This document shows positions 11,201 through 18,621 of a stretch of DNA of 64,000 bases, one piece after another. The stretch covers positions 62,001-126,000 of the forward strand of contig JBMNVN010000006.1 in assembly GCA_050946835.1 (NCBI GenBank). Direction: 5' to 3'. Position 1 is the stretch's first letter. Each line of letters starts with the position of its first letter. The stretch comes from UBA1447 sp002329225. Its GTDB lineage: Bacteria; Bacillota; Clostridia; Oscillospirales; Acutalibacteraceae. The notes under the pieces are model-generated. The model was not told the origin of the DNA. It made no database searches and saw nothing but the letters and a program-made list of their open reading frames with translations. The position numbers and the translations under genes are program-made.

Positions 11201-11297
11201 GCGAAGATGCAGTTACCGTTCCGGTTTGAAAGGAAAAAAGAGAGAACAAAAGTACAGGCACCAGAAGCATGCTTATAAAGCGTTTTGTCGTCATCAT
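8295..11297 (-). CDS. secreted InlB/flg_new-repeat protein with cohesin-like and dockerin modules
   Basis: 1000 residues; ATG at 11297 behind GGGGGC. Order: signal peptide (1-30), a MucBP-like segment (YAWVINSYIHGTTTP), four flg_new/InlB B-repeats (about 105-380), a cohesin-like module (about 395-600) that shares MYDSDFY, YYANAIS and GRIFMDSRWDR with its paralogue, four further repeats (about 610-870), a linker (LIPKAGSTTVV..GTGTKVEL) and a dockerin with GDVNGDGLIDFSD and ADLTADGIIDVFD. Both calcium loops keep their acidic residues. It is the first gene after the strong promoter at 11357-11385. Gaps of 91, 61 and 115 bp without clear terminators suggest one transcript with the next three genes. 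A surface or extracellular-matrix role is inferred. No enzyme domain is visible. Confidence 0.85.
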   Translation of the reverse strand: MMTTKRFISMLLVPVLLFSLFSFQTGTVTASSPEKAAGTSGAVSQATYAWVINSYIHGTTTPIIPSVTGSTEEEGYRLNVYAENVLGYFLDPFEQSPVSIILTEPLTTINFYYTPRTYTLTFESNGGTPIADITANYNTPISRPTNPVRDNATFAGWYKDEAFTDPVSWPYNMPFQGGTLYAKWTLQPVTLSFNSNNGTPVAPITALPGDFIEKPTDPTRNNYRFDGWFFDISYTRPVSWPLEMPDTETMLYAKWVYIRYTVTFNSNGGTNVTPITVTPGTTVYPPNDPVREGYIFDAWYRDNGTFEDPVEWPFNMVQGFIAHAKWIPEMQTITFDTGGAEPIEPMQALSGADISPPPPPQKFGYAFAGWMLDGEHFDFDTMPPRDINLVAAWNASLRYAQAELSVGKMSNGVLNPITSARADEEVVVSVFVKTNFFCGSSRFVVMYDSDFYSVVGANKGAIIPNAENLYYANAISNYGGSTVSPITGWPETFVDGESAQYKYITANFTASVNSVNGGKPLAIDNDVALFQFKLKVKPDAEGSGRIFMDSRWDRSSTYTSGAQYYFYCTDGNVLSSSGTSVVDFDTEYTTADKTVNLDTSPIPTSTISFDSAGGTAVAPITGPIGDAVPPPAEPVKEGYTFMGWSPALPEYFPDENITLTATWEINIHEAIFMVDGEAYRSLNFAYGEQITAPADNPSKTGHTFLTWVPELGIMGDEDQTFIAVFLPNSYDAIFMVDGAEYDRREIEYGTQITLPPAPSKTGYTFLGWDNLPPTMPAEDVTMTARWSVNSYNAIFYVDGVEYARIPTPYGEPISLPLDPEKENYVFNGWTPEIPPVMPAGPMEFDATWRSAVDITLIPKAGSTTVVDEERGFIYGLEQGLSTAEFLSDFVTVTGGGILEYIFHGDDFGTGTKVELKNPVDGTVIATYYIVIFGDVNGDGLIDFSDFDILRLMASFADTIPEGEPFRFAADLTADGIIDVFDVNVLRAAVNGVKDINQVNP

Positions 11298-11356
11298 GAT
11301 TGCGCCCCCATTTGATTATTGTCATATTACCTCATAATATACCATCTGACGGTATC

Positions 11357-11385
11357 AGTATATCACGGCGTTTTTGCACTGTCAA
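11357..11385 (-). promoter_or_regulatory. sigma-A promoter of the dockerin/InlB-repeat cluster
   Basis: On the minus strand TTGACA (11385-11380), a 17-bp spacer and TATACT (11362-11357), a near-perfect match. The leader is about 50 nt and contains a small inverted repeat ATACC/GGTAT at 11339-11355. Confidence 0.8.
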
Positions 11386-11606
11386 TATTTTATACGGTAT
11401 ATAATATACAAATATACTATAACATAATCATCACACACACTCCAAGCTTCGGCGGCGTTTTTGCTGTTTTCACAACCGGCAACCATTATGCGATCAACTT
11501 TTCTAACAATTTGCAGTTTTTTGGGCAAAACAATGTATTTTTTCATCTTTTTCAAGTTAATCAAAGTGCTTAAAAAAGCGGCTGGAAATCAGCATGATTC
11601 TATTGC

Positions 11607-11635
11607 TTGAACTGACACCCAAATATCAATATAAT
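11607..11635 (+). promoter_or_regulatory. sigma-A promoter of the metallophosphoesterase gene
   Basis: TTGAAC (11607-11612), 17-bp spacer, TATAAT (11630-11635), followed by the ribosome site AGGAGG eight bases before the ATG at 11670. The rest of 11298-11606 is AT-rich divergent leader with no other feature seen. Confidence 0.75.
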
Positions 11636-11669
11636 AAAGTAGTAACATTCAATCATTAGGAGGATACAG

Positions 11670-14192
11670 ATGAAACTATTAATTAAAAAGCTTTTTGCTG
11701 TGCTCTTGGTAATTTGTTTTGCTTTAGGTGCATTGCCCGGACAGACATTTTCAATTGCCGCACAAAAAGAGAGAGAACTGTTGATAGGCGTGCTTTCCGA
11801 CACCCACTATTTTCCCGAAAGCTATGTAAACAATAAGTCGGAAGAATTTTTGAGGGACACCCATTGCGATGCCAAACTCAAAGGCGAATCCTCCGCGCTC
11901 TTAAAAGCCGCTCTTGAAACTATCGCTCAGCGCAAAGAGGACGGCACTTTTGCAATGGATTATTTACTCGTCCCCGGGGATTTGACTTTTAACGGCGAAA
12001 AACTTGCCCATCAGGAAGTAGCGGCTCAACTGAAAGCCTTTAGGGAAAGAACGGGGACAGAAGTCTTAATAATCAACGGTAATCATGATATAAACAACCG
12101 CAAGGCGGCGACCTACGCTAACCCGGACAACCGAAAAGTAGATGCCAACGAAAACCCTGAAATGTTGTACACCACTCCTGAATTGTTCAGAAGCATATAT
12201 GAAGACTTCGGATTTAACCAAGCGGACTCACTTTTCTGCCCTGAAGGTAAAAAGGGCGGCATGATGTCCTACTCCGTGGGATTGCAATGCGGATATAGAT
12301 TAATTGCAATTGACTGCTGCTCTTACACTTCCGACATAACACGTTCCGGAAAGGATGAGCACGAAAGTGTTATGCAAATAACACCGGAACTTTTCGAATG
12401 GATAATAAATGAAACCCGAAAAGCTGAAGACAGGGGCGAAAAAGTTATCGGAATGGCTCACGGCAGCCTTGTGGAACATTTTGATTTGCAAAAAATTATA
12501 TCAAAAAACTCAACAGTTTTTGAAAACGAGCGTATTGCCGGACGGTTAGCGGATGAAGGTATGCATTTTGTATTTACCGGACATCTGCATTCCAATGATG
12601 TGGCAAAAACGATATCCGCTAACGGGGAAACCATCTTTGATATTGAAACGGGAGCACTTATCAGCTACCCCAACACTTACCGTGAGGTAAGATTTTCAAA
12701 CGGTGATATGCCGGGCGAAATCGTATGCAGGTTAGACAATGTGGATTGCGACGACCGTACCCAGGTGGATATAAGCGGAGTATCGGACAAATACGGTGTT
12801 ATACCAAAGCCCTTTAGAGAAAACTTTGCCATGCCCGCTTTGCACGGCGGTTCCATTGAAGACGGAATACGCAGCAACCCTTATTTGTACTTTAAGAATG
12901 CCCATGCTTTTCGTGTTTCGAATGCGATTAAAAAAGCTCTGCCAAACGGTATAACGGGCTTGCTTGAGGAAAAGGGAATTGATTTAGGGGCATTAGCGCT
13001 AACAAGTACACCGGCATTGAGAGAAGCTTTGAAAGGCTATGATCTTTCGCCCGGCGCTTTTGCTCAATTCATTAACGCGGTAATATCGAGTATCGACAAC
13101 AAATATATTTTGAACACCGACAATACGGAAGATGTCATCAACAGTGTCGTTAAGCGTTTTGCCGATTTTGAAATTGTAGAGGGAAACCCGGACACCGCAT
13201 TCGGCAAAATCGCATTATTAGCCTTTGAATACAATGCGGCAGGGAATGAGAACCCTGATAAAAATCCTGAGATTTTGGAATCAATTGCCGCCCTGCGCAG
13301 CCAGACCGGCGCAGACAGAATCATCGGCGAATTGCTCGACATAATTCTCAATCAACTTCTTCTGGAAGAAATCCTGCCTTCCATAAGCCTGAATGAGCTT
13401 GACTTAATGTTGCCTGAAGATACTATGACAAAGCTGCGCAAAATTAACGGTGAGGATTTGAGCGTCGGAGCCGTCATCAACACTCTTCTTGATTCAGCTG
13501 TAAAAAAGCTGAACAGATACCCGCTGATTAATGTTAACAGTTCTTCAGACCTGGCTCTGGCCGGGCTTTACACCGCCTGCCTGCCCATACTCGGCTCTGC
13601 GGGAAGATTAAAAGTCGGCAACGCCTTGGCCGATCTGGTAACCTCTTTTACCATTGACGAAAAACCCGAAAAGCTGGGCGACTTTAATACTACTCTCGAA
13701 TACAAAAGCAATGTCCAAGTTGTCCCGACAACGGATAATTATCGCCTGCCCGCCGACATTGTTGCCTCCAAGGGGCAAAATGAGGGTGAAGTTGTTATTA
13801 CCTGGAACACCATGCCGGGCGTTGACAACAGCGATGTGATATTTGAGACCCCCTCCCCTGCTATCAACTTTACCGCCGCCACAGAAGATTACGATAAACC
13901 GGTTCCGGCTCTCGACTTCGGTTTCTTCGCTATTAAAAAGGACATTCAGCTGCTGAATCACAGTGTTACAATAAGCGGTCTTGAAAAAGGCAAAGAATAC
14001 CGTATTCAGCTGGGAGATGATTCAAGAGGCTATTTAAGTGAACCGATGATACTGAAAATTGATAACAGGGGTAGAGTGAGTTTAAAAGAAGCCGACAAGC
14101 GGATTGACTTCTTCGAATGGTTGGTTTCCGTTTATAGTGCTCTGATTAGTATATTTAATTCCTTTAAAGCGATTTCCGCTTTTTTATTGTAA
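11670..14192 (+). CDS. secreted calcineurin-like metallophosphoesterase
   Basis: 840 residues with a signal peptide (1-31). The five metal-binding blocks of the calcineurin-like superfamily are present in order: SDTH (D44, H46), GDLTFNGE near 100, GNHD near 138, a histidine in MAHGS, and GHLH near 310. The enzyme should hydrolyse phosphomonoesters or diesters outside the cell with two metal ions. The middle 400 residues are helical with no recognised domain. A fibronectin-III-like region (EGEVVITWNTMPGVDNSD..VTISGLEKGKEYRIQLGDD) near 690-790 resembles the N-terminal domain of purple acid phosphatases but lies here at the far end. The last 30 residues are hydrophobic (FEWLVSVYSALISIF) and may attach it to the membrane. 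The natural substrate is not evident. Single gene with its own promoter and terminator. Confidence 0.85.
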   Translation: MKLLIKKLFAVLLVICFALGALPGQTFSIAAQKERELLIGVLSDTHYFPESYVNNKSEEFLRDTHCDAKLKGESSALLKAALETIAQRKEDGTFAMDYLLVPGDLTFNGEKLAHQEVAAQLKAFRERTGTEVLIINGNHDINNRKAATYANPDNRKVDANENPEMLYTTPELFRSIYEDFGFNQADSLFCPEGKKGGMMSYSVGLQCGYRLIAIDCCSYTSDITRSGKDEHESVMQITPELFEWIINETRKAEDRGEKVIGMAHGSLVEHFDLQKIISKNSTVFENERIAGRLADEGMHFVFTGHLHSNDVAKTISANGETIFDIETGALISYPNTYREVRFSNGDMPGEIVCRLDNVDCDDRTQVDISGVSDKYGVIPKPFRENFAMPALHGGSIEDGIRSNPYLYFKNAHAFRVSNAIKKALPNGITGLLEEKGIDLGALALTSTPALREALKGYDLSPGAFAQFINAVISSIDNKYILNTDNTEDVINSVVKRFADFEIVEGNPDTAFGKIALLAFEYNAAGNENPDKNPEILESIAALRSQTGADRIIGELLDIILNQLLLEEILPSISLNELDLMLPEDTMTKLRKINGEDLSVGAVINTLLDSAVKKLNRYPLINVNSSSDLALAGLYTACLPILGSAGRLKVGNALADLVTSFTIDEKPEKLGDFNTTLEYKSNVQVVPTTDNYRLPADIVASKGQNEGEVVITWNTMPGVDNSDVIFETPSPAINFTAATEDYDKPVPALDFGFFAIKKDIQLLNHSVTISGLEKGKEYRIQLGDDSRGYLSEPMILKIDNRGRVSLKEADKRIDFFEWLVSVYSALISIFNSFKAISAFLL

Positions 14193-14210
14193 ATATGTGA
14201 GCAAATAATT

Positions 14211-14250
14211 AACGGGGCTGTGCAAAGTTTAATTTCTGCACAGCCCCGTT
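14211..14250. terminator. bidirectional intrinsic terminator
   Basis: Perfect 14-bp stem (AACGGGGCTGTGCA / TGCACAGCCCCGTT) between convergent genes, ending in TT/AA-rich flanks. Confidence 0.75.
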
Positions 14251-14263
14251 TTCGTTTCAGTTA

Positions 14264-14797
14264 TTACTTATAACTGACTATTTCACCAATTTCTTTTCTT
14301 TTTTTCTCCCGCAGGGTTTCATCAGCTGAATATCCGATTGCTATGACAAGGCGAATTCTCTTTTGGGGTGTGATATCAAGTAGTTTTTTAAGTTTCAACT
14401 CGTTAAACCAGCCTATTATGCAAGTTCCAAGACCCTCTTCAGTGGCCTGCAAACATAGTTGTGCCGTAGCAAGACCGATGTCTATGGGGGCATATTTCTG
14501 GTCCATAATTTTTCCGCCGATTCTGGCCGCAAGTTCGGCTTTTTCTTCAATAATTACAATAAATGCGGGGCATTTGTCGGTGAATTTATTCATTCCCATT
14601 TCCTGAAGACACTTTGCTACCTTGGGTACAACTTCATCACTGCAAACAGCCACAAAACTCCAAGGCTGCGAATTACAGGCGGAAGGCGCCAAGCGTGCGG
14701 CTTCAATGCATTTTTCAATTTTTTCCTGCTCAACTTTTTTGTCAAGATAATTTCGGCAACTTTCTCTTCTTGCAATCAAATCAAAAAAGCTTCCCAT
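14264..14797 (-). CDS. nitroreductase-family FMN oxidoreductase
   Basis: 177 residues from the ATG at 14797, eight bases after AGGAGG (a GTG two codons upstream is a poorer choice). Typical nitroreductase features: ARRESCRNY near the N-terminus for FMN phosphate binding, LAPSACNSQPWSF, DIGLATAQLCLQATEEGLGTC and a C-terminal RLVIAIGYS. Such enzymes are flavin homodimers that reduce nitro, quinone or flavin substrates with NAD(P)H. The physiological substrate cannot be told from sequence. It is monocistronic, facing the phosphoesterase gene. Family call certain, role open. Confidence 0.88.
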   Translation of the reverse strand: MGSFFDLIARRESCRNYLDKKVEQEKIEKCIEAARLAPSACNSQPWSFVAVCSDEVVPKVAKCLQEMGMNKFTDKCPAFIVIIEEKAELAARIGGKIMDQKYAPIDIGLATAQLCLQATEEGLGTCIIGWFNELKLKKLLDITPQKRIRLVIAIGYSADETLREKKRKEIGEIVSYK

Positions 14798-15076
14798 GAA
14801 CACTACCTCCTCTTGGAAAATCTATTACCATTTTCATTTTAGCACAATCGTTTTTAATCCGTAATTTTAATTAAAACTTGGCAACCCGCCTGCATAATAA
14901 TCCAAAGGAATACGCTGTTTTTAATTATTATACCATATCGTTGTTGGGCTGAAAAGGGGTGAATTTGTCTTACTCTGCTGTAACAAGGACTCTTGCCGCC
15001 TATAACAGCGGTGCAAATTGATTCATGCACTGTTAGGCAGTTTTGAGCGTTTCGGCAATGCGAAACGGCTTGTTTA

Positions 15077-16063
15077 TTATGAAAAAAAGATTGGATTTGT
15101 AAAGCAGTAAACAAAGGGTAAAATCGGATTTCCGAGGTCTTTCGGCATAACCTTCTTCAGAACCGCCCTGTAAACAGGTCTTGAAAGAGGCTTAAATTCA
15201 TAAATTACCTGCGCCCGTACAAAGCCCTTTTCTTCCACTGCAACTTTCGTTTCCAATGTCCCGAATTTTTTAGCCTTGATATCCGCCAAAATCCGATTGT
15301 TGTTATAGACAATCAGACGGTGTCCCCGCTTTATTCTTTCCGCTTTTACATTGACCTCCATACCCGGAGCCCATTCTACCTCACAGCCGGGGAATGCTTC
15401 CCCGCAGGTAATATAAAGCCGAGTTTTTTCGGGGCCTTGTGTAATAAAGCTGTGGCCGCATTTCAGGGCATCCAATATATCTTGTTGGGTGTTGGACTTT
15501 GCATAAACAAAGGTAGTGGGCATAGCCAAAAGGTCGGTGATAACAAAATCTTTATGATAGTCGCTGCCGCCGACTGCGGCAATCCGTTTACCTTCAAGCA
15601 GCCGATTATGCCACCACTTTATATTTGTCAGGTCATCAAAGTGCATGGGGGCATTCCAGATCTCGGCACAATCAAAGTCCACGTCATCAATCGGGAAGTG
15701 CCAGCCGTGATTTTTGCAGAAAGGGTGATTAACGCTTACTACACCGCCGGCTTCTTTTGCAATGTCTATCAGCGACAGAAAATCTTCAAAAAGGGTCAGT
15801 TTGTATGGAGCCTTCACGGGCATTTTTATACCCCAAACATTAAAATGGCCGCCCCTTCCCGTGACCTCTTCCCCTTGGATAAGCAGCAAGTCATTTTCCA
15901 TCCTCGGGGAGTCGGCGGCGGGATAATTGTGGTCGGTGATTATAGCCCAATCCAAACCTTTCTTTTGCAGGGCTTGAATCAGCTGTTCAGGCGTCAACTC
16001 GCCGTCACTGTTTATTGTGTGAAGATGAGTGTCCCCTTTGAGCCATTTTCTTGAACTTTCCAT
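15077..16063 (-). CDS. PHP-domain metal-dependent phosphoesterase (CehA/McbA-like)
   Basis: 328 residues, ATG at 16063 after AAGGGGC. The metal ligands of the PHP fold are visible: GDTHLHTINSDGE (HxH), ITDHN, QGEEVTG, VNHPFC and GSDYHKD. Proteins of this group (CehA/McbA, YciV-like) hydrolyse phosphate esters with a trinuclear metal site. There is no signal peptide, so it acts in the cytoplasm. The C-terminal 100 residues form a beta-rich extension usual for this subgroup. It starts 36 bp downstream of the Gfo/Idh/MocA gene, suggesting one transcript and possibly a sugar- or inositol-phosphate substrate, but that is inference. Upstream on the right, 14798-15076 holds no gene that I can support. 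Confidence 0.82.
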   Translation of the reverse strand: MESSRKWLKGDTHLHTINSDGELTPEQLIQALQKKGLDWAIITDHNYPAADSPRMENDLLLIQGEEVTGRGGHFNVWGIKMPVKAPYKLTLFEDFLSLIDIAKEAGGVVSVNHPFCKNHGWHFPIDDVDFDCAEIWNAPMHFDDLTNIKWWHNRLLEGKRIAAVGGSDYHKDFVITDLLAMPTTFVYAKSNTQQDILDALKCGHSFITQGPEKTRLYITCGEAFPGCEVEWAPGMEVNVKAERIKRGHRLIVYNNNRILADIKAKKFGTLETKVAVEEKGFVRAQVIYEFKPLSRPVYRAVLKKVMPKDLGNPILPFVYCFTNPIFFS

Positions 16064-16099
16064 AATCTGCCCCTTTTCACATTAAAATTTTTTTAAATT

Positions 16100-17143
16100 T
16101 TAATAATCAATTTTTACCGCCAAACCCGTTTCCATTGATTTATTGCAACTCAGAACGAATATCAGCGACTTGAGCGCATCCTCGTAAGGAGAACGAATTT
16201 TTGATGCGTCGCCGCTGACAACGGCTTCCACAAAGGTGCGGTCACAAATAATACCCGCATCACCTTTTTCTTCATACAAAGTGGATTTGCACGCCCTGCT
16301 CAAAGCACCGTCACTATCAGTCACATGTTTTTTATCCGTCTGCCCGGAATCTGAGCTTTTTTCCACAACTTCAAATGATTCCAGGATTTTATGTATTCCC
16401 CGCTTATCCTTTGCACTGAAGGTTATCTTGCTTTCAAAACTCGCTCCTTCCGTGGCATAGCAGCCGGATGAGATAAGCCCCAAGGCACCGCCCTTAAAAC
16501 GGACAGCCGTAACGGACAAGTCATCCGTGTTGTAATCTTCCATTTTGACAAAGCCTCGGGTTGCCATACTGAAAACCTCAACCGGCTCATCAAACAGATA
16601 GCGTATCATATCACATTGATGTATGGCTGTTTCCACCAACGTACCGCCTGATTTTTCTTTTTGTAACCACCATGGAATATTCGGTACGGCGCCTATCCGG
16701 GAAGCCTCGACAAAGACAATCTCATTTTCTTTCATAAATCTCATTGCAGGCTCAACAATCGTGTCATACCTGCACTGAAAGCCCACGGCGGTAATAAGTC
16801 CCGCTTCTTTGACCTTTTTTGAAATATCCTTTGCAAGCTCGATATTCAAGGCCATGGGTTTTTCCACAAAAAAGTGAATACCTCTGCGAATGGTTTCATA
16901 TTCAACCTCACCGTGGGCGAAAGGAGGAAGGCAAATAAAAACCATATCCGGGTTTACGGTATCGTACATCTCTCTATAATCGGTAAAAGCCTGACCGCTA
17001 CCGGCAAAATCGCAAAATTCCCGAGCCTTTTCGAGAACCAAGTCACAAAAGCCCGCAAGTTCGACAATGTCATTAAATTTTACCAAGCGTTCAAGATGAT
17101 ACTTTCCTATACTGCTGCAACCTATAATCGCAAGTTTTTTCAT
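16100..17143 (-). CDS. Gfo/Idh/MocA-family NAD(P)-dependent oxidoreductase
   Basis: 347 residues, ATG at 17143 after GGGGGATG. The N-terminal Rossmann domain has the variant glycine motif IIGCSSIGKYHLERL, then PDMVFICLPPFAHGE and the family signature EKPMALN. The second domain contains GTLVETAIHQCDMIRYLF with the conserved histidine-aspartate pair. These enzymes oxidise or reduce sugar and inositol derivatives, often in catabolic operons. The partner genes (PHP phosphoesterase downstream, zincin upstream) do not identify the substrate. Length and motif order are normal for the family, with no sign of damage. Confidence 0.88.
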   Translation of the reverse strand: MKKLAIIGCSSIGKYHLERLVKFNDIVELAGFCDLVLEKAREFCDFAGSGQAFTDYREMYDTVNPDMVFICLPPFAHGEVEYETIRRGIHFFVEKPMALNIELAKDISKKVKEAGLITAVGFQCRYDTIVEPAMRFMKENEIVFVEASRIGAVPNIPWWLQKEKSGGTLVETAIHQCDMIRYLFDEPVEVFSMATRGFVKMEDYNTDDLSVTAVRFKGGALGLISSGCYATEGASFESKITFSAKDKRGIHKILESFEVVEKSSDSGQTDKKHVTDSDGALSRACKSTLYEEKGDAGIICDRTFVEAVVSGDASKIRSPYEDALKSLIFVLSCNKSMETGLAVKIDY

Positions 17144-17214
17144 TTCACATCCCCCGTCTCAATCGAGTTTATTTGCCTGACACTTCATATAACCGTGTGC
17201 GGAAGAAACGGTTT

Positions 17215-17598
17215 TTAAGGGGAACTTCTTTCCCGTCCTTCCAAATATTGACTCAGTTTTTTAGCATCTTCAATCTCTAAATCCTTTGCCCCGGCTAAAG
17301 ATTCCAGATGATGAGTCAACTCATGGCAAAGAGTATGCTCAAGTTTTGCTTTAAATTCCTCCTCCGGCAAGTGCCCGTAAACCCTGATAAAAGAGCCGTA
17401 GTAAATCATAATAAAGCGGCCGAGCATGGAACCTCGCTTATACTCGCCGAGGATATATAAATCCTTTCCCTTAGCATGCGGGCTCAGTTTTGCATCCGCT
17501 GACAGGTTGATTCCGCCCGTCAGTTTTCGGAACCACTCTTTAGGCAGAGTTTCGGCAATTTCGTTGAGCATTTTTTCGACTTCATCTATGGTAAACAT
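17215..17598 (-). CDS. small Zincin_1-type metallopeptidase-family protein
   Basis: 127 residues. The zinc-binding HExxH motif is clear (CHELTHHLESLAG, near residue 95), and the preceding region (FTIDEVEKMLNEIAETLP..GRFIMIYYGSFIRVYGHLPEEEFKAKLEHTL) follows the pattern of the single-domain Zincin_1 family (PF06262), whose cellular substrates are largely unknown. No signal peptide, so cytoplasmic. It lies 71 bp upstream of the Gfo/Idh/MocA gene and could be the first gene of a three-gene unit. Metal binding is well supported, proteolysis is only inferred. Confidence 0.75.
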   Translation of the reverse strand: MFTIDEVEKMLNEIAETLPKEWFRKLTGGINLSADAKLSPHAKGKDLYILGEYKRGSMLGRFIMIYYGSFIRVYGHLPEEEFKAKLEHTLCHELTHHLESLAGAKDLEIEDAKKLSQYLEGRERSSP

Positions 17599-17718
17599 TT
17601 TTCTCCAGTCAACAGCTTTAAATACCCGTCGCCAAACCGCTTAATGTAAATTTTCCTATGCTTTTTATATCACAAAAACCGGAATGTGACAAGTCATTCC
17701 CCCTTAAAGTCCCTGATT

Positions 17719-17760
17719 GTATAAAAATAACGGAAGGAAACCGTAATGCTCCCTTCCGTT
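17719..17760 (-). terminator. terminator of the cobalamin-riboswitch operon
   Basis: On the minus strand the stem AACGGAAGG / CCTTCCGTT is followed by ATTTTTAT, 22 bp after the stop codon of the DUF4430 lipoprotein. Confidence 0.7.
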
Positions 17761-17781
17761 TTGTGTGATTGCTTTATGTTT

Positions 17782-18552
17782 TTAAAAAACTATTCCGCCC
17801 GGAACATCGCCTTTTTTGACTGTGTAGAAAAGGGCAACCGAGTCCCCTTCCTTCAGAATGTAATCCCTTATACCCTTGCGAGGGAATTCACCGTTAACGC
17901 TGTAGAGCCAGCCGTCAGTACCGCCGAACTGTTTTTCATTAACGCCGCCTACACCGGCAAGGTAGCCGCTTCTGACATTAACCGCAATTCCTTTTTCTTT
18001 TGCAACTCTGCGGAGGAGCGCTAAGACACTTTCTCCGGGTTCCAGATTTACGGCCTCATCTAAAATAATGCCGTTGGCGGGAACAATTTTTGCATATTTG
18101 GGGTCATTCCTGATGCCCGCCTTAACCGCATTGACGCAGTTTATATATAACGAAACCTGACCCGGGCCGAGTTTTTTTGCTTTCGGCTCCATTGAAAAGG
18201 AGGGTTCACCGACGTTTGCGGAGGTAGCAGGTGCGGCCGTAGGTGAAGCTGTTGCGGGCGCGGATGAAGACGGAGTTTTGGAAGAAGTCTTTTCAGCGGA
18301 AGTCGGGTCAGAGTTGCTCTTACTCCCGTCAACTGAACTTGCAGATGTATCCGGCGTTGCGGTATGGGCGGGTTCGTCAGCATCGGTCTCTCCGGGATTT
18401 GAGTCGAGTGCGGTTTCAGTACAGTATCCGCTGTCGTCAACGCTCCGAGTTGAGTCGGCTATAACTGTTGTCCCGTCATTCTCAAGCGACGCCGTACAGC
18501 CGGATAAAAACAGCAACAGTATCAACAGAAAAGCCTTAATTCTTCTCTTCAT
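17782..18552 (-). CDS. DUF4430 (transcobalamin beta-domain-like) lipoprotein
   Basis: 256 residues. Residues 1-19 are a lipoprotein signal with the lipobox LSGC. A Ser/Thr/Ala/Pro-rich linker of about 100 residues follows, which would hold the domain off the membrane through the wall. The C-terminal 125 residues (VSLYINCVNAVKAG..GESVLALLRRVAKEKGI..GYLAGVGGV..GGTDGWLYSVNGEFP..GDSVALFYT) are a DUF4430 domain, related to the C-terminal beta domain of intrinsic factor and transcobalamin. Those eukaryotic proteins clamp cobalamin between an alpha6/alpha6 barrel and this domain. The gene is 70 bp downstream of a barrel-type protein under a cobalamin riboswitch, so a surface role in B12 or cobamide capture is a strong inference. 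Binding itself is not shown. Confidence 0.85.
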   Translation of the reverse strand: MKRRIKAFLLILLLFLSGCTASLENDGTTVIADSTRSVDDSGYCTETALDSNPGETDADEPAHTATPDTSASSVDGSKSNSDPTSAEKTSSKTPSSSAPATASPTAAPATSANVGEPSFSMEPKAKKLGPGQVSLYINCVNAVKAGIRNDPKYAKIVPANGIILDEAVNLEPGESVLALLRRVAKEKGIAVNVRSGYLAGVGGVNEKQFGGTDGWLYSVNGEFPRKGIRDYILKEGDSVALFYTVKKGDVPGGIVF

Positions 18553-18621
18553 TTTAAATCATCCGCCTCAATACAATATTGCTGTTAGCGACTTTACCGC
18601 ACCCGAAAGCCGAACAGAGAA

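Noticed and set aside
15320..16054. 244-codon open frame on the plus strand
   Set aside because: Antisense to the PHP phosphoesterase, whose metal motifs are intact; no ribosome site.
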